Source: Allomesorhizobium camelthorni (GTDB taxonomy: Bacteria > Pseudomonadota > Alphaproteobacteria > Rhizobiales > Rhizobiaceae). From it: a DNA stretch of 48,801 bases. The notes beneath the pieces are model-generated. The model was not told where the DNA came from, did not search any database, and was given only the letters and a program-made list of their open reading frames with translations. Of this stretch, positions 7,422 through 16,170 are shown one piece after another. The position numbers and the translations under genes are program-made. Every line of letters begins with the position of its first letter. Positions within the stretch are counted from its first letter, which is position 1. Where the stretch lies: NCBI RefSeq assembly GCF_011045125.1, contig NZ_JAAKZF010000042.1, positions 1 to 48,801 on the forward strand, given 5' to 3'.

Positions 7422-8618
7422 TCAGGTCGCGGTGGCTGCAGCAGCCGGCGCAAGGCTTTTCGCACCCGAGCGGATGCGAGCCAACGCCTCGCGGATCTCC
7501 GCGTCGGTGACGGTCAGCGGCGGCAGCAGGCGAAGGACATTGTCGCCAGCCGGGACCGAAAGCAGCTTCTGATCGCGCAAAGCGGTCGCGACCTTGGCGT
7601 TGGGCGCCTTGCACTTCAGGCCGAGCAACAGGCCCGTGCCCCGCGTGCCCTCGATGACCTCGGGAAATTCGTCCGCAATTGCCGCAAGCCCCTGCTTCAT
7701 AAGCAGTCCCTTGCGGCTGATCTCTTCAAGAAAACCATCCTCCAGCACGACATCGAGTACGGCATTGCCGACCGCCATCGCCAGAGGATTGCCGCCGAAT
7801 GTGGTGCCGTGCACGCCGGGCGTCATGCCGGCCGCCGCCTCGTCGGTCGCGAGGCACGCGCCCATCGGGAAGCCGCCGCCTATTCCCTTGGCGATCGCCA
7901 TCAGGTCGGGCGTGACGCCGGCCCACTCATAGGCGAACAGCTTGCCGGTGCGGCCGACGCCGCACTGCACTTCGTCGAAGATCAGCAGCAGGCCGTGTTC
8001 GTCGCAGAGTTCGCGCAGGCGCTTCAGGGACTGCGCAGGGAAGTCGCGGATGCCGCCCTCGCCCTGCACCGGCTCGAGCAGGATGGCGGCGGTTTCGTGC
8101 GTGATGGCCCGTTCGGCAGCGTCAATATCGTCGAACGCCACCTGGTCGAAACCTTCGACCTTGGGCCCGTAGCCTTCGAGATATTTCTGCTGGCCGCCGG
8201 CAGCGATCGTCGCCAGCGTGCGCCCATGGAAGGCGCCCTCGAACGTGATCGTGCGGAAGCGCTCGGGGCGGCCGTTGACATAGTGATAGCGGCGCGCTGT
8301 CTTGATCGCGCATTCCAGCGCCTCGGCACCGGAATTGGTGAAGAACACCTTGTCGGCGAAGCTGTTGGCGACCAGCCTTCCGGCAAGCCGCGTCTGGCCC
8401 GGAATCTGGTAGAGATTTGACGTGTGCCACAATTTGCCGGCCTGCTCGGTAAGAGCGGCGACCAACTTCGGATGGCCGTGGCCGAGCGAGTTGACGGCGA
8501 TACCGCCGGCGAAATCGAGATAGCGCTGGCCGTCCTCGGTGATCAGCCAGCTTCCCTCGCCCCGTTCGAACGCCAGGGGTGCACGGGCGAAAGTCTCGAA
8601 AAGCGCCGAACCGCTCAT
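7422..8618 (-). CDS. argD: Acetylornithine aminotransferase (class III PLP enzyme)
   Basis: 398 aa. It converts N-acetylglutamate semialdehyde and glutamate to N2-acetylornithine and 2-oxoglutarate in arginine synthesis, using PLP. Visible features are the glycine-rich [14 protein letters not shown] segment, [24 protein letters not shown] with the PLP-ring Asp, the Schiff-base lysine in [11 protein letters not shown], and [11 protein letters not shown]. The ATG at 8618 has GGAG nine bases upstream. It is the first gene of the argD-argF operon, preceded by a promoter and a hairpin with a T-run at 8646-8706. Confidence 0.95.
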   Translation of the reverse strand: MSGSALFETFARAPLAFERGEGSWLITEDGQRYLDFAGGIAVNSLGHGHPKLVAALTEQAGKLWHTSNLYQIPGQTRLAGRLVANSFADKVFFTNSGAEALECAIKTARRYHYVNGRPERFRTITFEGAFHGRTLATIAAGGQQKYLEGYGPKVEGFDQVAFDDIDAAERAITHETAAILLEPVQGEGGIRDFPAQSLKRLRELCDEHGLLLIFDEVQCGVGRTGKLFAYEWAGVTPDLMAIAKGIGGGFPMGACLATDEAAAGMTPGVHGTTFGGNPLAMAVGNAVLDVVLEDGFLEEISRKGLLMKQGLAAIADEFPEVIEGTRGTGLLLGLKCKAPNAKVATALRDQKLLSVPAGDNVLRLLPPLTVTDAEIREALARIRSGAKSLAPAAAATAT

Positions 8619-8645
8619 TATATGCGTCTCCGGTACCGGAAAAAT

Positions 8646-8706
8646 CAAAAAAGCCGCCAAAGCGGCGGCCATGCCGGCATATTGGATTTTTCGGCCGTGA
8701 AGTCAA
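8646..8706 (-). promoter_or_regulatory. argD promoter with terminator-like leader hairpin
   Basis: On the minus strand a TTGACT (8706-8701) and a CAATAT (8684-8679), 16 bases apart, form a plausible sigma-70 promoter. About ten bases downstream, GCCGCC (8669-8664) and GGCGGC (8658-8653) form a perfect 6-bp stem with loop GCTTT, followed by six T. This has the form of an intrinsic terminator in the leader, 28 bases before the argD ATG. A very short frame from ATG 8681 ([11 protein letters not shown], then stop) crosses the hairpin. Because no minus-strand gene lies just upstream, the hairpin may attenuate argDF. This is inference. Confidence 0.5.
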
Positions 8707-8780
8707 CGGAAACGTCAGCTTGAGGCGCAAAGGCAAATGATCGGCTTTGCGTGGGCAAGTTGGGGAAAACCGAAAAATCC

Positions 8781-8931
8781 GATTCGTGTTGCATTCCGGA
8801 CTCTTGTCACGGAGTCACCGGATAGAGTAGTTTGTAGTGAAGAAATAACTAGATTTCGTGCGGCGGCATAATCAACCGAATAGATGTGGTGTCGAACCCG
8901 GCAGTGCCGGGACGGGAATGGATTCTGACTC
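8781..8931. promoter_or_regulatory. Cluster of five GANTC sites upstream of gcrA
   Basis: GANTC occurs at 8781 (GATTC), 8799 (GACTC), 8812 (GAGTC), 8921 (GATTC) and 8927 (GACTC), which is five in 151 bases. A single palindromic GANTC is expected about once per 256 bases in random sequence. GANTC is the CcrM methylation target in alphaproteobacteria, and GcrA acts at methylated GANTC promoters. The first three sites surround a possible TTGTCA -35 box at 8804-8809, so methylation-dependent or autoregulatory control of gcrA is plausible. Confidence 0.65.
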
Positions 8932-8959
8932 CCCGCACGCTGATCAGGAGCATGATCTC

Positions 8960-9475
8960 ATGAATTGGACCGACGAGCGCGTTGAAACCCTCCGCAAACT
9001 GTGGGCCGAAGGCCTCAGCGCCAGCCAGATCGCGGCGCAGTTGGGCGGGGTGAGCCGCAACGCCGTGATCGGCAAGGTCCACCGCCTGAAACTGTCGAGC
9101 CGCGGCCGCGCGACGGCTGCCCCGGCGCGCCAGAAGAAGGCGCAGGGAGCCGGCGGCGGCAAGAGCGTGACCCGGTCCGCGACCGTAACGCGCACCGTCA
9201 CCACTTCGATCGGCGCAACGGCGTTGCAGCAGCAGTTCGATGCCGAGCCGGTGGCGAGGCAGTATCTGCGCCCGGTGGAGAACGTGGTGGTGCCGATCTC
9301 GCGGCGGCTGCAGCTCGTCCAGCTCAACGAGCGAACCTGCAAATGGCCCAACGGCGATCCGCTGTCCGAGGATTTCCATTTCTGCGGAAACGACTCCGCC
9401 GAGTCCGGACCTTATTGCACTTATCACGCCAAGATCGCGTTCCAGCCTGCCTCCGAGCGGCGCAGGAGCAGATAG
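8960..9475 (+). CDS. gcrA: GcrA cell-cycle regulator
   Basis: 171 aa. GcrA binds RNA polymerase sigma-70 and methylated GANTC promoters to time cell-cycle genes in alphaproteobacteria. The N-terminal DNA-binding HTH is diagnostic: MNWTDERVETLRKLWAEGLS followed by SQIAAQLGGVSRNAVIGKVHRL. A basic Ala/Lys/Arg-rich linker (about residues 48-85) leads to the C-terminal domain with TCKWPNGDP, FHFCGN and GPYCTYH cysteines and histidines. The ATG at 8960 has AGGAG nine bases upstream. It converges on phoU with a 31-base gap and is divergent from argD. Confidence 0.96.
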   Translation: MNWTDERVETLRKLWAEGLSASQIAAQLGGVSRNAVIGKVHRLKLSSRGRATAAPARQKKAQGAGGGKSVTRSATVTRTVTTSIGATALQQQFDAEPVARQYLRPVENVVVPISRRLQLVQLNERTCKWPNGDPLSEDFHFCGNDSAESGPYCTYHAKIAFQPASERRRSR

Positions 9476-9500
9476 AAGCAGCCTGTCGACATTCGAAGCA

Positions 9501-9519
9501 GGCGGGCTACTCGCCCGCC
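9501..9519. terminator. Hairpin between convergent gcrA and phoU
   Basis: GGCGGGC (9501-9507) and GCCCGCC (9513-9519) form a perfect 7-bp stem with loop TACTC. The stem overlaps the phoU stop codon and lies 25 bases after the gcrA stop. No T-run follows on either strand, so termination strength is uncertain. Confidence 0.4.
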
Positions 9520-10226
9520 GCCTTGGCTATCACCCGGTGGCTCTTGTCTTCTTTCGGCCGATCGGCCGGCATCTGCTCGCCGGTGACGATGTAGTAGATG
9601 GCTTCCGCAATGTTGGTGGCGTGGTCGCCGATGCGCTCGATGTTCTTGGCGCAGAAAAGAAGATGCGTGCAGGGTGTGATGTTGCGCGGATCCTCCATCA
9701 TGTAGGTTAGGAGTTCGCGGAACAGCGACGTGTACATGGCGTCGATCTGGTCATCGCGGTCGCGCATGAAGGTGATGCGCTCGACCGAGCGCGACGCGTA
9801 GACGTCGAGCACTTCCTTGAGTTGCGTAAGCGCAAGTTCGGCAAGCGCCTGTAGACCGCGGAAAAGGCTGACCGGATGGCGGCCTTCGGCGACCGCAACG
9901 ACGCGCTTGGCGACGTTCTTGCCCAAATCGCCGACGCGTTCCAGATCGGCGGAGATGCGGATCGCGCCGATGATCTCGCGCAGATCGCCGGCGACCGGCT
10001 GGCGCTTGGCGATGATCAGGATCGCCTTGTCGTCGATCTCGCGCTGGCCCTCGTCGAGTACGGCGTCGTCGCCGATGACCTTCTGCGCCAGAGCGATGTC
10101 CGAACTGACCAAGGCCGCGATCGACTGATCGACCATGCGTTCGGCATGGCCGCCCATGGCCGCGATCTTGCGGGTGAGGAATTTGAGCTCCTCGTCATAG
10201 GCGCTGACGATGTGATGCGACTGCAT
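9507..10226 (-). CDS. phoU: Phosphate regulon/transport regulator PhoU
   Basis: 239 aa with two PhoU three-helix repeats. Each carries a metal-binding E-R-x-G-D motif: LERVGDLGKN in the first half and IERIGDHATN in the second. PhoU normally links the PstSCAB phosphate transporter to PhoR, keeping PhoR in its inactive state when phosphate is plentiful. It starts MQSHHIVSAYDEELKFL, the usual rhizobial N-terminus, at ATG 10226. No pst gene lies upstream and no phoB downstream, unlike the arrangement I know for relatives. The immediate upstream gene is a small exported protein. Confidence 0.95.
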   Translation of the reverse strand: MQSHHIVSAYDEELKFLTRKIAAMGGHAERMVDQSIAALVSSDIALAQKVIGDDAVLDEGQREIDDKAILIIAKRQPVAGDLREIIGAIRISADLERVGDLGKNVAKRVVAVAEGRHPVSLFRGLQALAELALTQLKEVLDVYASRSVERITFMRDRDDQIDAMYTSLFRELLTYMMEDPRNITPCTHLLFCAKNIERIGDHATNIAEAIYYIVTGEQMPADRPKEDKSHRVIAKAAGE

Positions 10227-10344
10227 GGCCGTTACCCGCTTTCCGCCGGGCGTGAATCGCCGCCCTGAATCCCGATCGATACGCTAACCGGATGACGAAA
10301 AAAAGAAACCGCCAACTGCTGGCCAGGGCTGAGGTCCGGAGTGG

Positions 10345-10572
10345 TCAGCCGCCGTGCGCTTCCACGACCTTTCGGCACCCTTCGGACAGCTTCGCTTTGT
10401 TGTCGCGAAGACAGGCGTTCATCTGCGCCGGCTTGCCAACGCTGGCGGAGCACAGCTTCATCGCATCGGGGCGGCAGGCGGCTTTCTCTTCGCTGGTCAG
10501 GGCGGTTTGAGCCATTGCGGCCGAGCCGCTCACCGCGAAAAGCGTGAGGGCGAAAAGCACGGACTTGATCAT
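10345..10572 (-). CDS. Small exported cysteine-rich protein
   Basis: 75 aa. A signal peptide is clear (residues 1-22, ending AAMAQ), followed by a short mature domain with four Cys in the pattern ACRPDAMKLC - MNACL - GCRKV. This resembles the cysteine-rich repeat family of small periplasmic proteins found in Rhizobiales, whose function is unknown. The ATG at 10572 has AAGGA seven bases upstream. It lies 118 bases upstream of phoU on the same strand but has no evident link to phosphate. Confidence 0.75.
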   Translation of the reverse strand: MIKSVLFALTLFAVSGSAAMAQTALTSEEKAACRPDAMKLCSASVGKPAQMNACLRDNKAKLSEGCRKVVEAHGG

Positions 10573-10762
10573 GGATTTTCCTTTCGAACGTCAATCGACT
10601 CCTGGACCTTTGCCAAGGGTTGGCGCGAACCATCGGGGAGGAAGCGACCGCGGCCCATCCCATGTTCATGGCATGTCGGCTTATGCGGCGGACGACGTAG
10701 ATCAAGGCGAGTGTCAATGATTCCCAATGGAATCACGTTCTATTTCTAAAAGGAGAACACGA

Positions 10763-11095
10763 ATGACATTTCGGATTTGCCTGCCGCACATCGCCGTTGC
10801 GCTTATCACCCTCTCCGCGCCGGCGACGGTACTGCTCGGCGCAGGCTCGGCCGAAGCCGCGGTATACTGCAAGACCGTCGGCGTGCCGAAAGGCTGCGTG
10901 GTTCGCCCCACAGTTCCGGCCGCGCGCGTCGTTGTCACGCCCGCGCCGGTTGTTGTTGCGCCAGCGCCCGTCGTCGTTGCGCCGGTCGTGGTCGCGCCGC
11001 GAGTAGGGGTTGGCGTCGGAGCTCCGGGTGTCGGCGTCGCTCCCGGCCGGGTCGGGAACCGCGGCGGGCCCGTCAACCGCGTTGGCAGACGCTGA
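10763..11095 (+). CDS. Exported Pro/Val-rich small protein
   Basis: 110 aa with an N-terminal signal peptide (cleavage near GSAEAA-VYC). A short conserved-looking segment YCKTVGVPKGCVVRP with two Cys follows, then a low-complexity tail of PAPVVVAP repeats and Gly/Val/Arg. The start at 10763 has AAGGAG seven bases upstream, and the upstream in-frame codons are not needed. Function is unknown. Proteins of this build are common in rhizobial periplasms. It converges on the histidine kinase gene with an 8-base gap. Confidence 0.7.
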   Translation: MTFRICLPHIAVALITLSAPATVLLGAGSAEAAVYCKTVGVPKGCVVRPTVPAARVVVTPAPVVVAPAPVVVAPVVVAPRVGVGVGAPGVGVAPGRVGNRGGPVNRVGRR

Positions 11096-11103
11096 GCTGT
11101 CGG

Positions 11104-13011
11104 CTATCCGCTCGCCAGTTCGACATTCGGGAAACTGCGGGGCAGATCGAGGCGAACCCTCGTCCCACCAGGCCCCGAAGTTATTTCCAGCTGCGCGCCG
11201 CAACGCGCGGCGCGTTTGTGCATGTTGGCCAGGCCGCGCGCCGTATTGGGTGCATCAGTCGCCCGGTGGCCTTGATCGCACAGAACGAAGCCCTGTCCGT
11301 CGTCCTCTACGGTGATGCGACCACGCTGGTCCCCGGCTGTCTCGCCGATGGTCTCTATCCTGACCTTGATCCGCGTCGCTCCGGCATGCTTCACGGAATT
11401 GGTTACGCCCTCGTCGAGAAGCCGCAGGATTTGGATCACGTGCCAGGGCCTGAGTTCCGGATGAACCGGCATGCCTTCAGGCACAAGCACATGCCAGTCG
11501 AGGGCGAGGCCGTGGGGACGCAACTGTGCCGCGGTGCGCTCGCGCCAGGTGCCCAGCGCCAGCATCAGGTCGCCGTCGATATCGTCCATAGCATCGATCA
11601 CCAGCCGCAAATCCTTAAGCGCCGCACGGGCCGCCTCGCCGATCCGGGCGCCTTCCCAGGCACCGCGTTCGCTGAGCGCGACGATGCTGACGAGTTGCCC
11701 CCCGAGGCCGTCATGCAGGTCGCGAGTCAGGCGATTGCGTTCGCTTGCGAGCGCCGCCGCCCGCGCCCGTTCCTCCTCCAGGGCAAGGCTTGCCCGCAAC
11801 TTGTCCTCAGCCTCGCGAACTAACGTAACCATGCGGCCTGCAAAGCTGTCGACTTCGTTCAATGCAGTGGCGAAGCGCCACGTAAGGCCGATGCCGATCG
11901 CCACCAGCAGCGCTGAATAAGAAAGGCGCGAGACGAGGATCGGCCGCTCAATGACGATGCCAAAGACGGACAGCAGGTCATGAAAAAGAAAGGTCATCAC
12001 GATCGTGACCGCGCATCCGAGAAGCATGGCGACCCCGTCGCCGCGTACCACCGCCGCCCGCGCCACAAGAATGCAGATGATGGACAGCGACAGGAAAACC
12101 GTTGGCGGGCCTAAAACCAGATAAGCCTGCCGCACCAGCGCAGCATTGCCCGCCAAACCCGCTGCGGCAATGACGAGTCCGGGAATAAAGGCGATCCAGA
12201 AATATCGCGGTCGTTCCAGACGTAGAAACGCAATGATGAAGATCAGTACGCAAGCGGCTTCTAGCGGCGCCGAAGCGATGAGCATAGCATTCAACCCGGC
12301 ATAGTCCGATTGCCCCACCGGAGCGGAAACGAATGCCTGCAGGACGCCGATCGCCATGGCGGCGGCAAGAACCCCGTAGGTCGGCTCGTGGCGGCGTTTC
12401 AACCACATCACGCCGAGAAGAACGGCGAGGATGGCCTGCCATGCCGAAAACACGACCGGCAACGTCAGAAAAAGCAGCGCGCGACGTTCATAGGCAGGGC
12501 GAAGAGCTTCATCGGGACCAACGAAGACCCGGTCCAGAAATCCAGTGAGGGGCCCCCAGGCATGGAGCCGGACCGTCAGCATATTCGCGCCGCCTCGCAG
12601 CAGCAATTCGGGAATCACCGCAATTTCAGGCGAGTTGCGGTCTGCTCTGTTGGCCGCCGGATGCAGGCGGCTATCGAGGATGACAGTGCCGTTCACCGCC
12701 ACTTCAACGCCGCTGATGAACCGGGGCAGCAGGATTGACCAAGCATGATCTGTCTCATTCGCCGGCCGATCAAACGACAGCGTGAAAACCGGCGGATTGC
12801 CGGAGGTCACGCGGGACGTCAGATGATAGGGCAGGCGAACGGGCCGCTGGGCTCCCTCTTCGCCCAGTATTGCTTCGCTTATCTGATAGCTGGCGGAGGG
12901 TTCCGGCAGCGGCTGGCGCAACATCAGGATGCACGCCACCACGATCAACGCCTGGGCCAGGAGATAGAAACCGAGCCGATTGCGCCATCCGAGCGCCGGG
13001 GACGAAATCAT
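11104..13011 (-). CDS. 7TM sensor histidine kinase, NarL-type partner (HisKA_3)
   Basis: About 635 aa. An N-terminal helix (about residues 12-28) is followed by a periplasmic beta-rich domain (about 35-185, 7TMR-DISM-extracellular-like) and about seven membrane helices (about 195-395). Next come a coiled coil, the HisKA_3 phosphoacceptor ERNRLTRDLHDGLGGQ and an ATPase domain with EGVTNSVKHAGAT, VEDDGQGF and RGLANMHKRA. It phosphorylates a LuxR-type response regulator, whose gene ends 17 bases upstream in the same operon. The ligand is unknown; DISM domains often bind carbohydrates or other small molecules. The ATG at 13011 is preferred, and a GTG overlapping the regulator's stop at 13032 is also possible. 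Confidence 0.88.
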   Translation of the reverse strand: MISSPALGWRNRLGFYLLAQALIVVACILMLRQPLPEPSASYQISEAILGEEGAQRPVRLPYHLTSRVTSGNPPVFTLSFDRPANETDHAWSILLPRFISGVEVAVNGTVILDSRLHPAANRADRNSPEIAVIPELLLRGGANMLTVRLHAWGPLTGFLDRVFVGPDEALRPAYERRALLFLTLPVVFSAWQAILAVLLGVMWLKRRHEPTYGVLAAAMAIGVLQAFVSAPVGQSDYAGLNAMLIASAPLEAACVLIFIIAFLRLERPRYFWIAFIPGLVIAAAGLAGNAALVRQAYLVLGPPTVFLSLSIICILVARAAVVRGDGVAMLLGCAVTIVMTFLFHDLLSVFGIVIERPILVSRLSYSALLVAIGIGLTWRFATALNEVDSFAGRMVTLVREAEDKLRASLALEEERARAAALASERNRLTRDLHDGLGGQLVSIVALSERGAWEGARIGEAARAALKDLRLVIDAMDDIDGDLMLALGTWRERTAAQLRPHGLALDWHVLVPEGMPVHPELRPWHVIQILRLLDEGVTNSVKHAGATRIKVRIETIGETAGDQRGRITVEDDGQGFVLCDQGHRATDAPNTARGLANMHKRAARCGAQLEITSGPGGTRVRLDLPRSFPNVELASG

Positions 13012-13028
13012 GCTCGCGGCTGCGCCGG

Positions 13029-13712
13029 TCACAGCCGGATCAGGCCTTGCTGAAGCGCCTCGAAAACCGCCTCGCCTCGCGTATTGACCTCCAGCTTGCG
13101 GTAAATGCTTTTGATGTGGCCCGGCACCGTCTGGCGCGACAGCCCCAGATGGCCAGCGATCTCGGCGTAGCTGAAACCCTTCGCGATGCCCCACAATATG
13201 TCGATTTCGCGCGGCGTCAGCTTTGCGGTGTTGAGCGGCGGCAGCGACGGGCGTTCCGCCGTTCCCTGCGTCCGACGGACGATGAAGCGGGCGATGGAAG
13301 CCGAGATAGGCGAGTGCCCGGCAACGAGTTCGCGCACCGTGGCAGCGATGTCTGTGGGAAAAGCGTCTTTGAGCAGATAACCGGTCGCGCCAGCCGTGAT
13401 CGCCGATATGACGCTTTCTTCATCGCCAAGGATCGAGATCACCATGATCTCGGTATTCGGGCAATCACGGCGCGCCTGCCGGATCAGGTCCATCCCATGG
13501 CCGTCAGGCAATTGCAGGTCGGTCAGGAGCACCTGCGGGCGAATATCTTCGAGTGCGGCGCGGGCCTCCCTTAAAGTCGCGGCCGTCGTCACTTCGAATT
13601 CGCCGATATCGGCCAGCGCATCGCGCAGACGGCCGCGGGTCGGCGCGTCGTCCTCGACGAGCAGCACCGTGATTGTCCTATCAGGCTGTGCCCCGGCCGA
13701 TTGCAGCGTCAT
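13029..13712 (-). CDS. LuxR/NarL-family response regulator
   Basis: About 227 aa. The receiver domain has VLLVEDDAPTR (acidic pocket), the phosphoacceptor Asp in LLTDLQLPDGHGMDL, and a Lys in YLLKDAFP. The C-terminal LuxR HTH contains LTPREIDILWGIAKG, YAEIAGHLGLSRQTV and HIKSIYRKLEVNTR. It is the partner of the histidine kinase downstream. It is not PhoB, which has an OmpR-type winged helix, although it lies between phoR and phoU where pst genes would be expected. The ATG at 13712 was chosen because the upstream in-frame residues are unconvincing and the receiver begins normally from here. The Shine-Dalgarno is weak. Confidence 0.88.
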   Translation of the reverse strand: MTLQSAGAQPDRTITVLLVEDDAPTRGRLRDALADIGEFEVTTAATLREARAALEDIRPQVLLTDLQLPDGHGMDLIRQARRDCPNTEIMVISILGDEESVISAITAGATGYLLKDAFPTDIAATVRELVAGHSPISASIARFIVRRTQGTAERPSLPPLNTAKLTPREIDILWGIAKGFSYAEIAGHLGLSRQTVPGHIKSIYRKLEVNTRGEAVFEALQQGLIRL

Positions 13713-13811
13713 GCAACGTTTTCTGAATTCTCGAATGCAAGCAGAACTATATACGCCGCGGCGAACCGCGACAGCCATAATCATGGGGGACGAATGCCTG
13801 TCCGGACTTCG

Positions 13812-15089
13812 TCAGCCGGCCGGCAGATGCACCGTAAAGGCCGCGCCCTCCCCCACCTTCGACTTGATCGACAGGCGGCCATTGTGGCGGGTTAGGATGT
13901 GCTTGACGATGGACAGGCCGAGACCGGTGCCTTTCTGCGCGCGGCTGGTCTCAACGTCGACCCGATAGAAACGTTCGGTGATGCGGGGGATGTGCTCTTC
14001 CGGGATGCCCGGCCCGAAGTCGTGAATGGTGACTGCTACTTCGCGCTGTGGTCCCGTCTCCATGTTCTCCATCGACACTGTGACGCGGCCGCCCGACTGG
14101 CCGTATTTGCAGGCGTTTTCGAGCAGGTTCTCGAACACCTGGAACAGTTCGTCGCGATCGCCCGGAACTTCGAAGGGGCCGTCGGGAATGTCGGTTTCGA
14201 TCGCTACGCCCGATTCGCTGGCCAGCGGGCTCAGGGAATCGATCACGCCCTGGACGACGGCGCGGAGATCGACCCTGGTCCCCGGCTTGAGATAGGGCTT
14301 CATCTCCAGCCGCGACAGCGACAACAGATCGTCGATCAGCCGCGCCATGCGCGAGGTCTGGTTTTGCATGATCTGGAGAAAGTGGTCGCGCGCCGCGGCG
14401 TCCTTCCTCGCGGGGCCGCGCAGGGTTTCGACGAAACCGGCGATCGAGGCGAGCGGCGTGCGCAGCTCGTGGCTGGCGTTGGCGATGAAGTCGGCGCGCA
14501 TGCGGTCGATGCGGCGGGCCTCGCTCTGGTCCTTGAACACCAGCACGTAAAGGCCTGTACCCCTGCCGATCGCCGACCCGGTGACGCGGTAGACGCGCTC
14601 GATCGGAACGCGCTCGACATAGTCGGCGACCTGCGGCGAGCCGTTTCCGGCAAGCGTCGCGGCGATCAGCTCCTGCATTTCGGGCGCGCGGAATTTCAAT
14701 TGCAGGGAGATGCCCGGGCCGACGGCGGCGAAGGCGTCGAGCGCCGCGTCGTTGGCGTGGACGACGGTGCCCGCGCCGTCGAACAGGATCAGCGGGTCGG
14801 CCACCGCAGCCGCGAGGTTTTCGCCCGACAGCCTCTCAAGCGCCGAACGTTCGCCAACCGCCGCCGCTTCGGCGCGGCGCTGGCGGGCGGTGCGCCGCGG
14901 CGCGACGGCCGCCGCCACGAACAGCGCCGCGATGCAGACGACCACGAAGAATGTCGATTCCTCGGCGATCGAGTAGACGACAAGGACTGCCAGGACGCCG
15001 GCAGCCAGCATCCACCGGTTCTGGTTGAGCCGGCCCGCAACGAGACGGCCCCATCTCCGCCCCTGACGTTCCCTTTTCGCTTCGGCCAT
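13812..15089 (-). CDS. phoR: PhoR-type phosphate sensor histidine kinase
   Basis: About 425 aa. Two closely spaced N-terminal membrane helices (about residues 25-62) have almost no periplasmic loop, as in PhoR. A PAS domain (about 80-175), HisKA with FIANASHELRTPLASI, and an ATPase domain with LLENACKYG, DFGPGIPEEH and KGTGLGLSIVKH follow. PhoR phosphorylates PhoB under phosphate limitation. The start at ATG 15089 has GGGAA upstream, and an ATG at 15110 is also in frame. It is divergent from ppk2. The PhoB and pstSCAB genes normally adjacent are not in this window. Confidence 0.88.
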   Translation of the reverse strand: MAEAKRERQGRRWGRLVAGRLNQNRWMLAAGVLAVLVVYSIAEESTFFVVVCIAALFVAAAVAPRRTARQRRAEAAAVGERSALERLSGENLAAAVADPLILFDGAGTVVHANDAALDAFAAVGPGISLQLKFRAPEMQELIAATLAGNGSPQVADYVERVPIERVYRVTGSAIGRGTGLYVLVFKDQSEARRIDRMRADFIANASHELRTPLASIAGFVETLRGPARKDAAARDHFLQIMQNQTSRMARLIDDLLSLSRLEMKPYLKPGTRVDLRAVVQGVIDSLSPLASESGVAIETDIPDGPFEVPGDRDELFQVFENLLENACKYGQSGGRVTVSMENMETGPQREVAVTIHDFGPGIPEEHIPRITERFYRVDVETSRAQKGTGLGLSIVKHILTRHNGRLSIKSKVGEGAAFTVHLPAG

Positions 15090-15173
15090 CCGCAATTCCC
15101 GAGCTGCCATCAGCCGTTTGACCGGCCAATGACCACCCAATAGCATGCGCCGCGCAACGAGGAAGGTGTGGCG

Positions 15174-16097
15174 ATGAAAAATGGCAGTGCCCGCAAGATT
15201 GAACAGTCTCCATCCGTCGAACCGGCGGCTGCGCCGCTCCTGAAGCTCAAGGCCGGCGGCGAAGAACGGATGTTCGACATAGACAATCCGGAGCTTCCTG
15301 ACTGGCTGAAAAAGCGGACCCTGACGTCCGGCGGCTATCCCTATGACGAGAAGATGCCGCGCGAGGACTATGACGAGACGCTGGAGCGCCTGCAGATCGA
15401 ACTGGTGAAGCTGCAATCCTGGATGCAGGCCACCGGCAAGCGCGTGCTCATCCTGTTCGAAGGACGCGACGCAGCCGGCAAGGGCGGCGTGATCAAGGCG
15501 ATCCGCGAATACATGAACCCGCGCACCGCCCGCGATGTCGCATTGCCGAAGCCAACCGAGACCGAACGGGGCCAGTGGTACTATCAGCGCTACGTTACGC
15601 AGTTTCCGACGGCGGGCGAACTCGTGACCTTCGACCGCTCCTGGTACAATCGCGCAGGCGTCGAACCAGTGATGGGGTTTTGCACGCCCGAGCAGCACGC
15701 GCATTTCCTGGAGGAGACGCCGCACTTCGAAGAGATGATCGTCAACGAGGGCATCCATTTCTTCAAGTTCTGGCTCGATCTCGGCCGCGAAATGCAGCTG
15801 AAGCGGTTTCATGACCGCCGCCACAGTCCGCTGACCTGCTGGAAATTCTCGCCGATGGATGTCGCCGGCATGACCAAATGGGACGCCTATGGCGAAATGC
15901 GCGATTTGATGCTGGAGCGGACCCACACGGCCCATGCGCCCTGGATCGTGGTGCGCTCGAACGACAAGAGACGCGCGCGCATCGCCGCCATCCGCAGGGT
16001 GCTGGCCAGCCTGCCCTACTCCGGCCGTGACCTCGAAACCGTCGGCAAGCCCGACCCGAAAATCATCGGCGAGGGACCGGATTTCCTGAAGAGTTAA
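15174..16097 (+). CDS. ppk2: Polyphosphate kinase 2 (PPK2)
   Basis: About 307 aa. It transfers phosphate between polyphosphate and nucleoside di- or triphosphates. The fold is thymidylate-kinase-like, with Walker [12 protein letters not shown], Walker [18 protein letters not shown] and the lid-region [17 protein letters not shown]. The preceding [13 protein letters not shown] segment is a family hallmark. Length and single domain fit class I PPK2. The ATG at 15174 has GGAAGG seven bases upstream, better than the GTG six bases earlier. It is divergent from phoR, 84 bases apart. I saw no clear Pho box in that gap. Confidence 0.92.
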   Translation: MKNGSARKIEQSPSVEPAAAPLLKLKAGGEERMFDIDNPELPDWLKKRTLTSGGYPYDEKMPREDYDETLERLQIELVKLQSWMQATGKRVLILFEGRDAAGKGGVIKAIREYMNPRTARDVALPKPTETERGQWYYQRYVTQFPTAGELVTFDRSWYNRAGVEPVMGFCTPEQHAHFLEETPHFEEMIVNEGIHFFKFWLDLGREMQLKRFHDRRHSPLTCWKFSPMDVAGMTKWDAYGEMRDLMLERTHTAHAPWIVVRSNDKRRARIAAIRRVLASLPYSGRDLETVGKPDPKIIGEGPDFLKS

Positions 16098-16120
16098 GTC
16101 CCGAGAAAAATCCGCCACTA

Positions 16121-16149
16121 TGTCGGGATCGAATGATCCCGTTCGTCCT
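16121..16149 (+). promoter_or_regulatory. Putative ECF42 promoter A (before the DGPF gene)
   Basis: TGTCGG at 16121-16126, a 17-base spacer, and CGTCCT at 16144-16149, ending 21 bases before the DGPF start. Promoter B at 17839-17867 repeats both hexamers exactly with the same spacing. Shared hexamers at the two transcription units of one sigma-factor cassette point to autoregulation by the ECF factor at 16533. Confidence 0.7.
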
Positions 16150-16170
16150 AGACAAGACAGGAACAGAAAC

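Noticed and set aside
15090-15173. Pho box between phoR and ppk2
   Set aside because: A CTGCCAT-like heptamer is present on the plus strand, but the required second heptamer at the right spacing is not.
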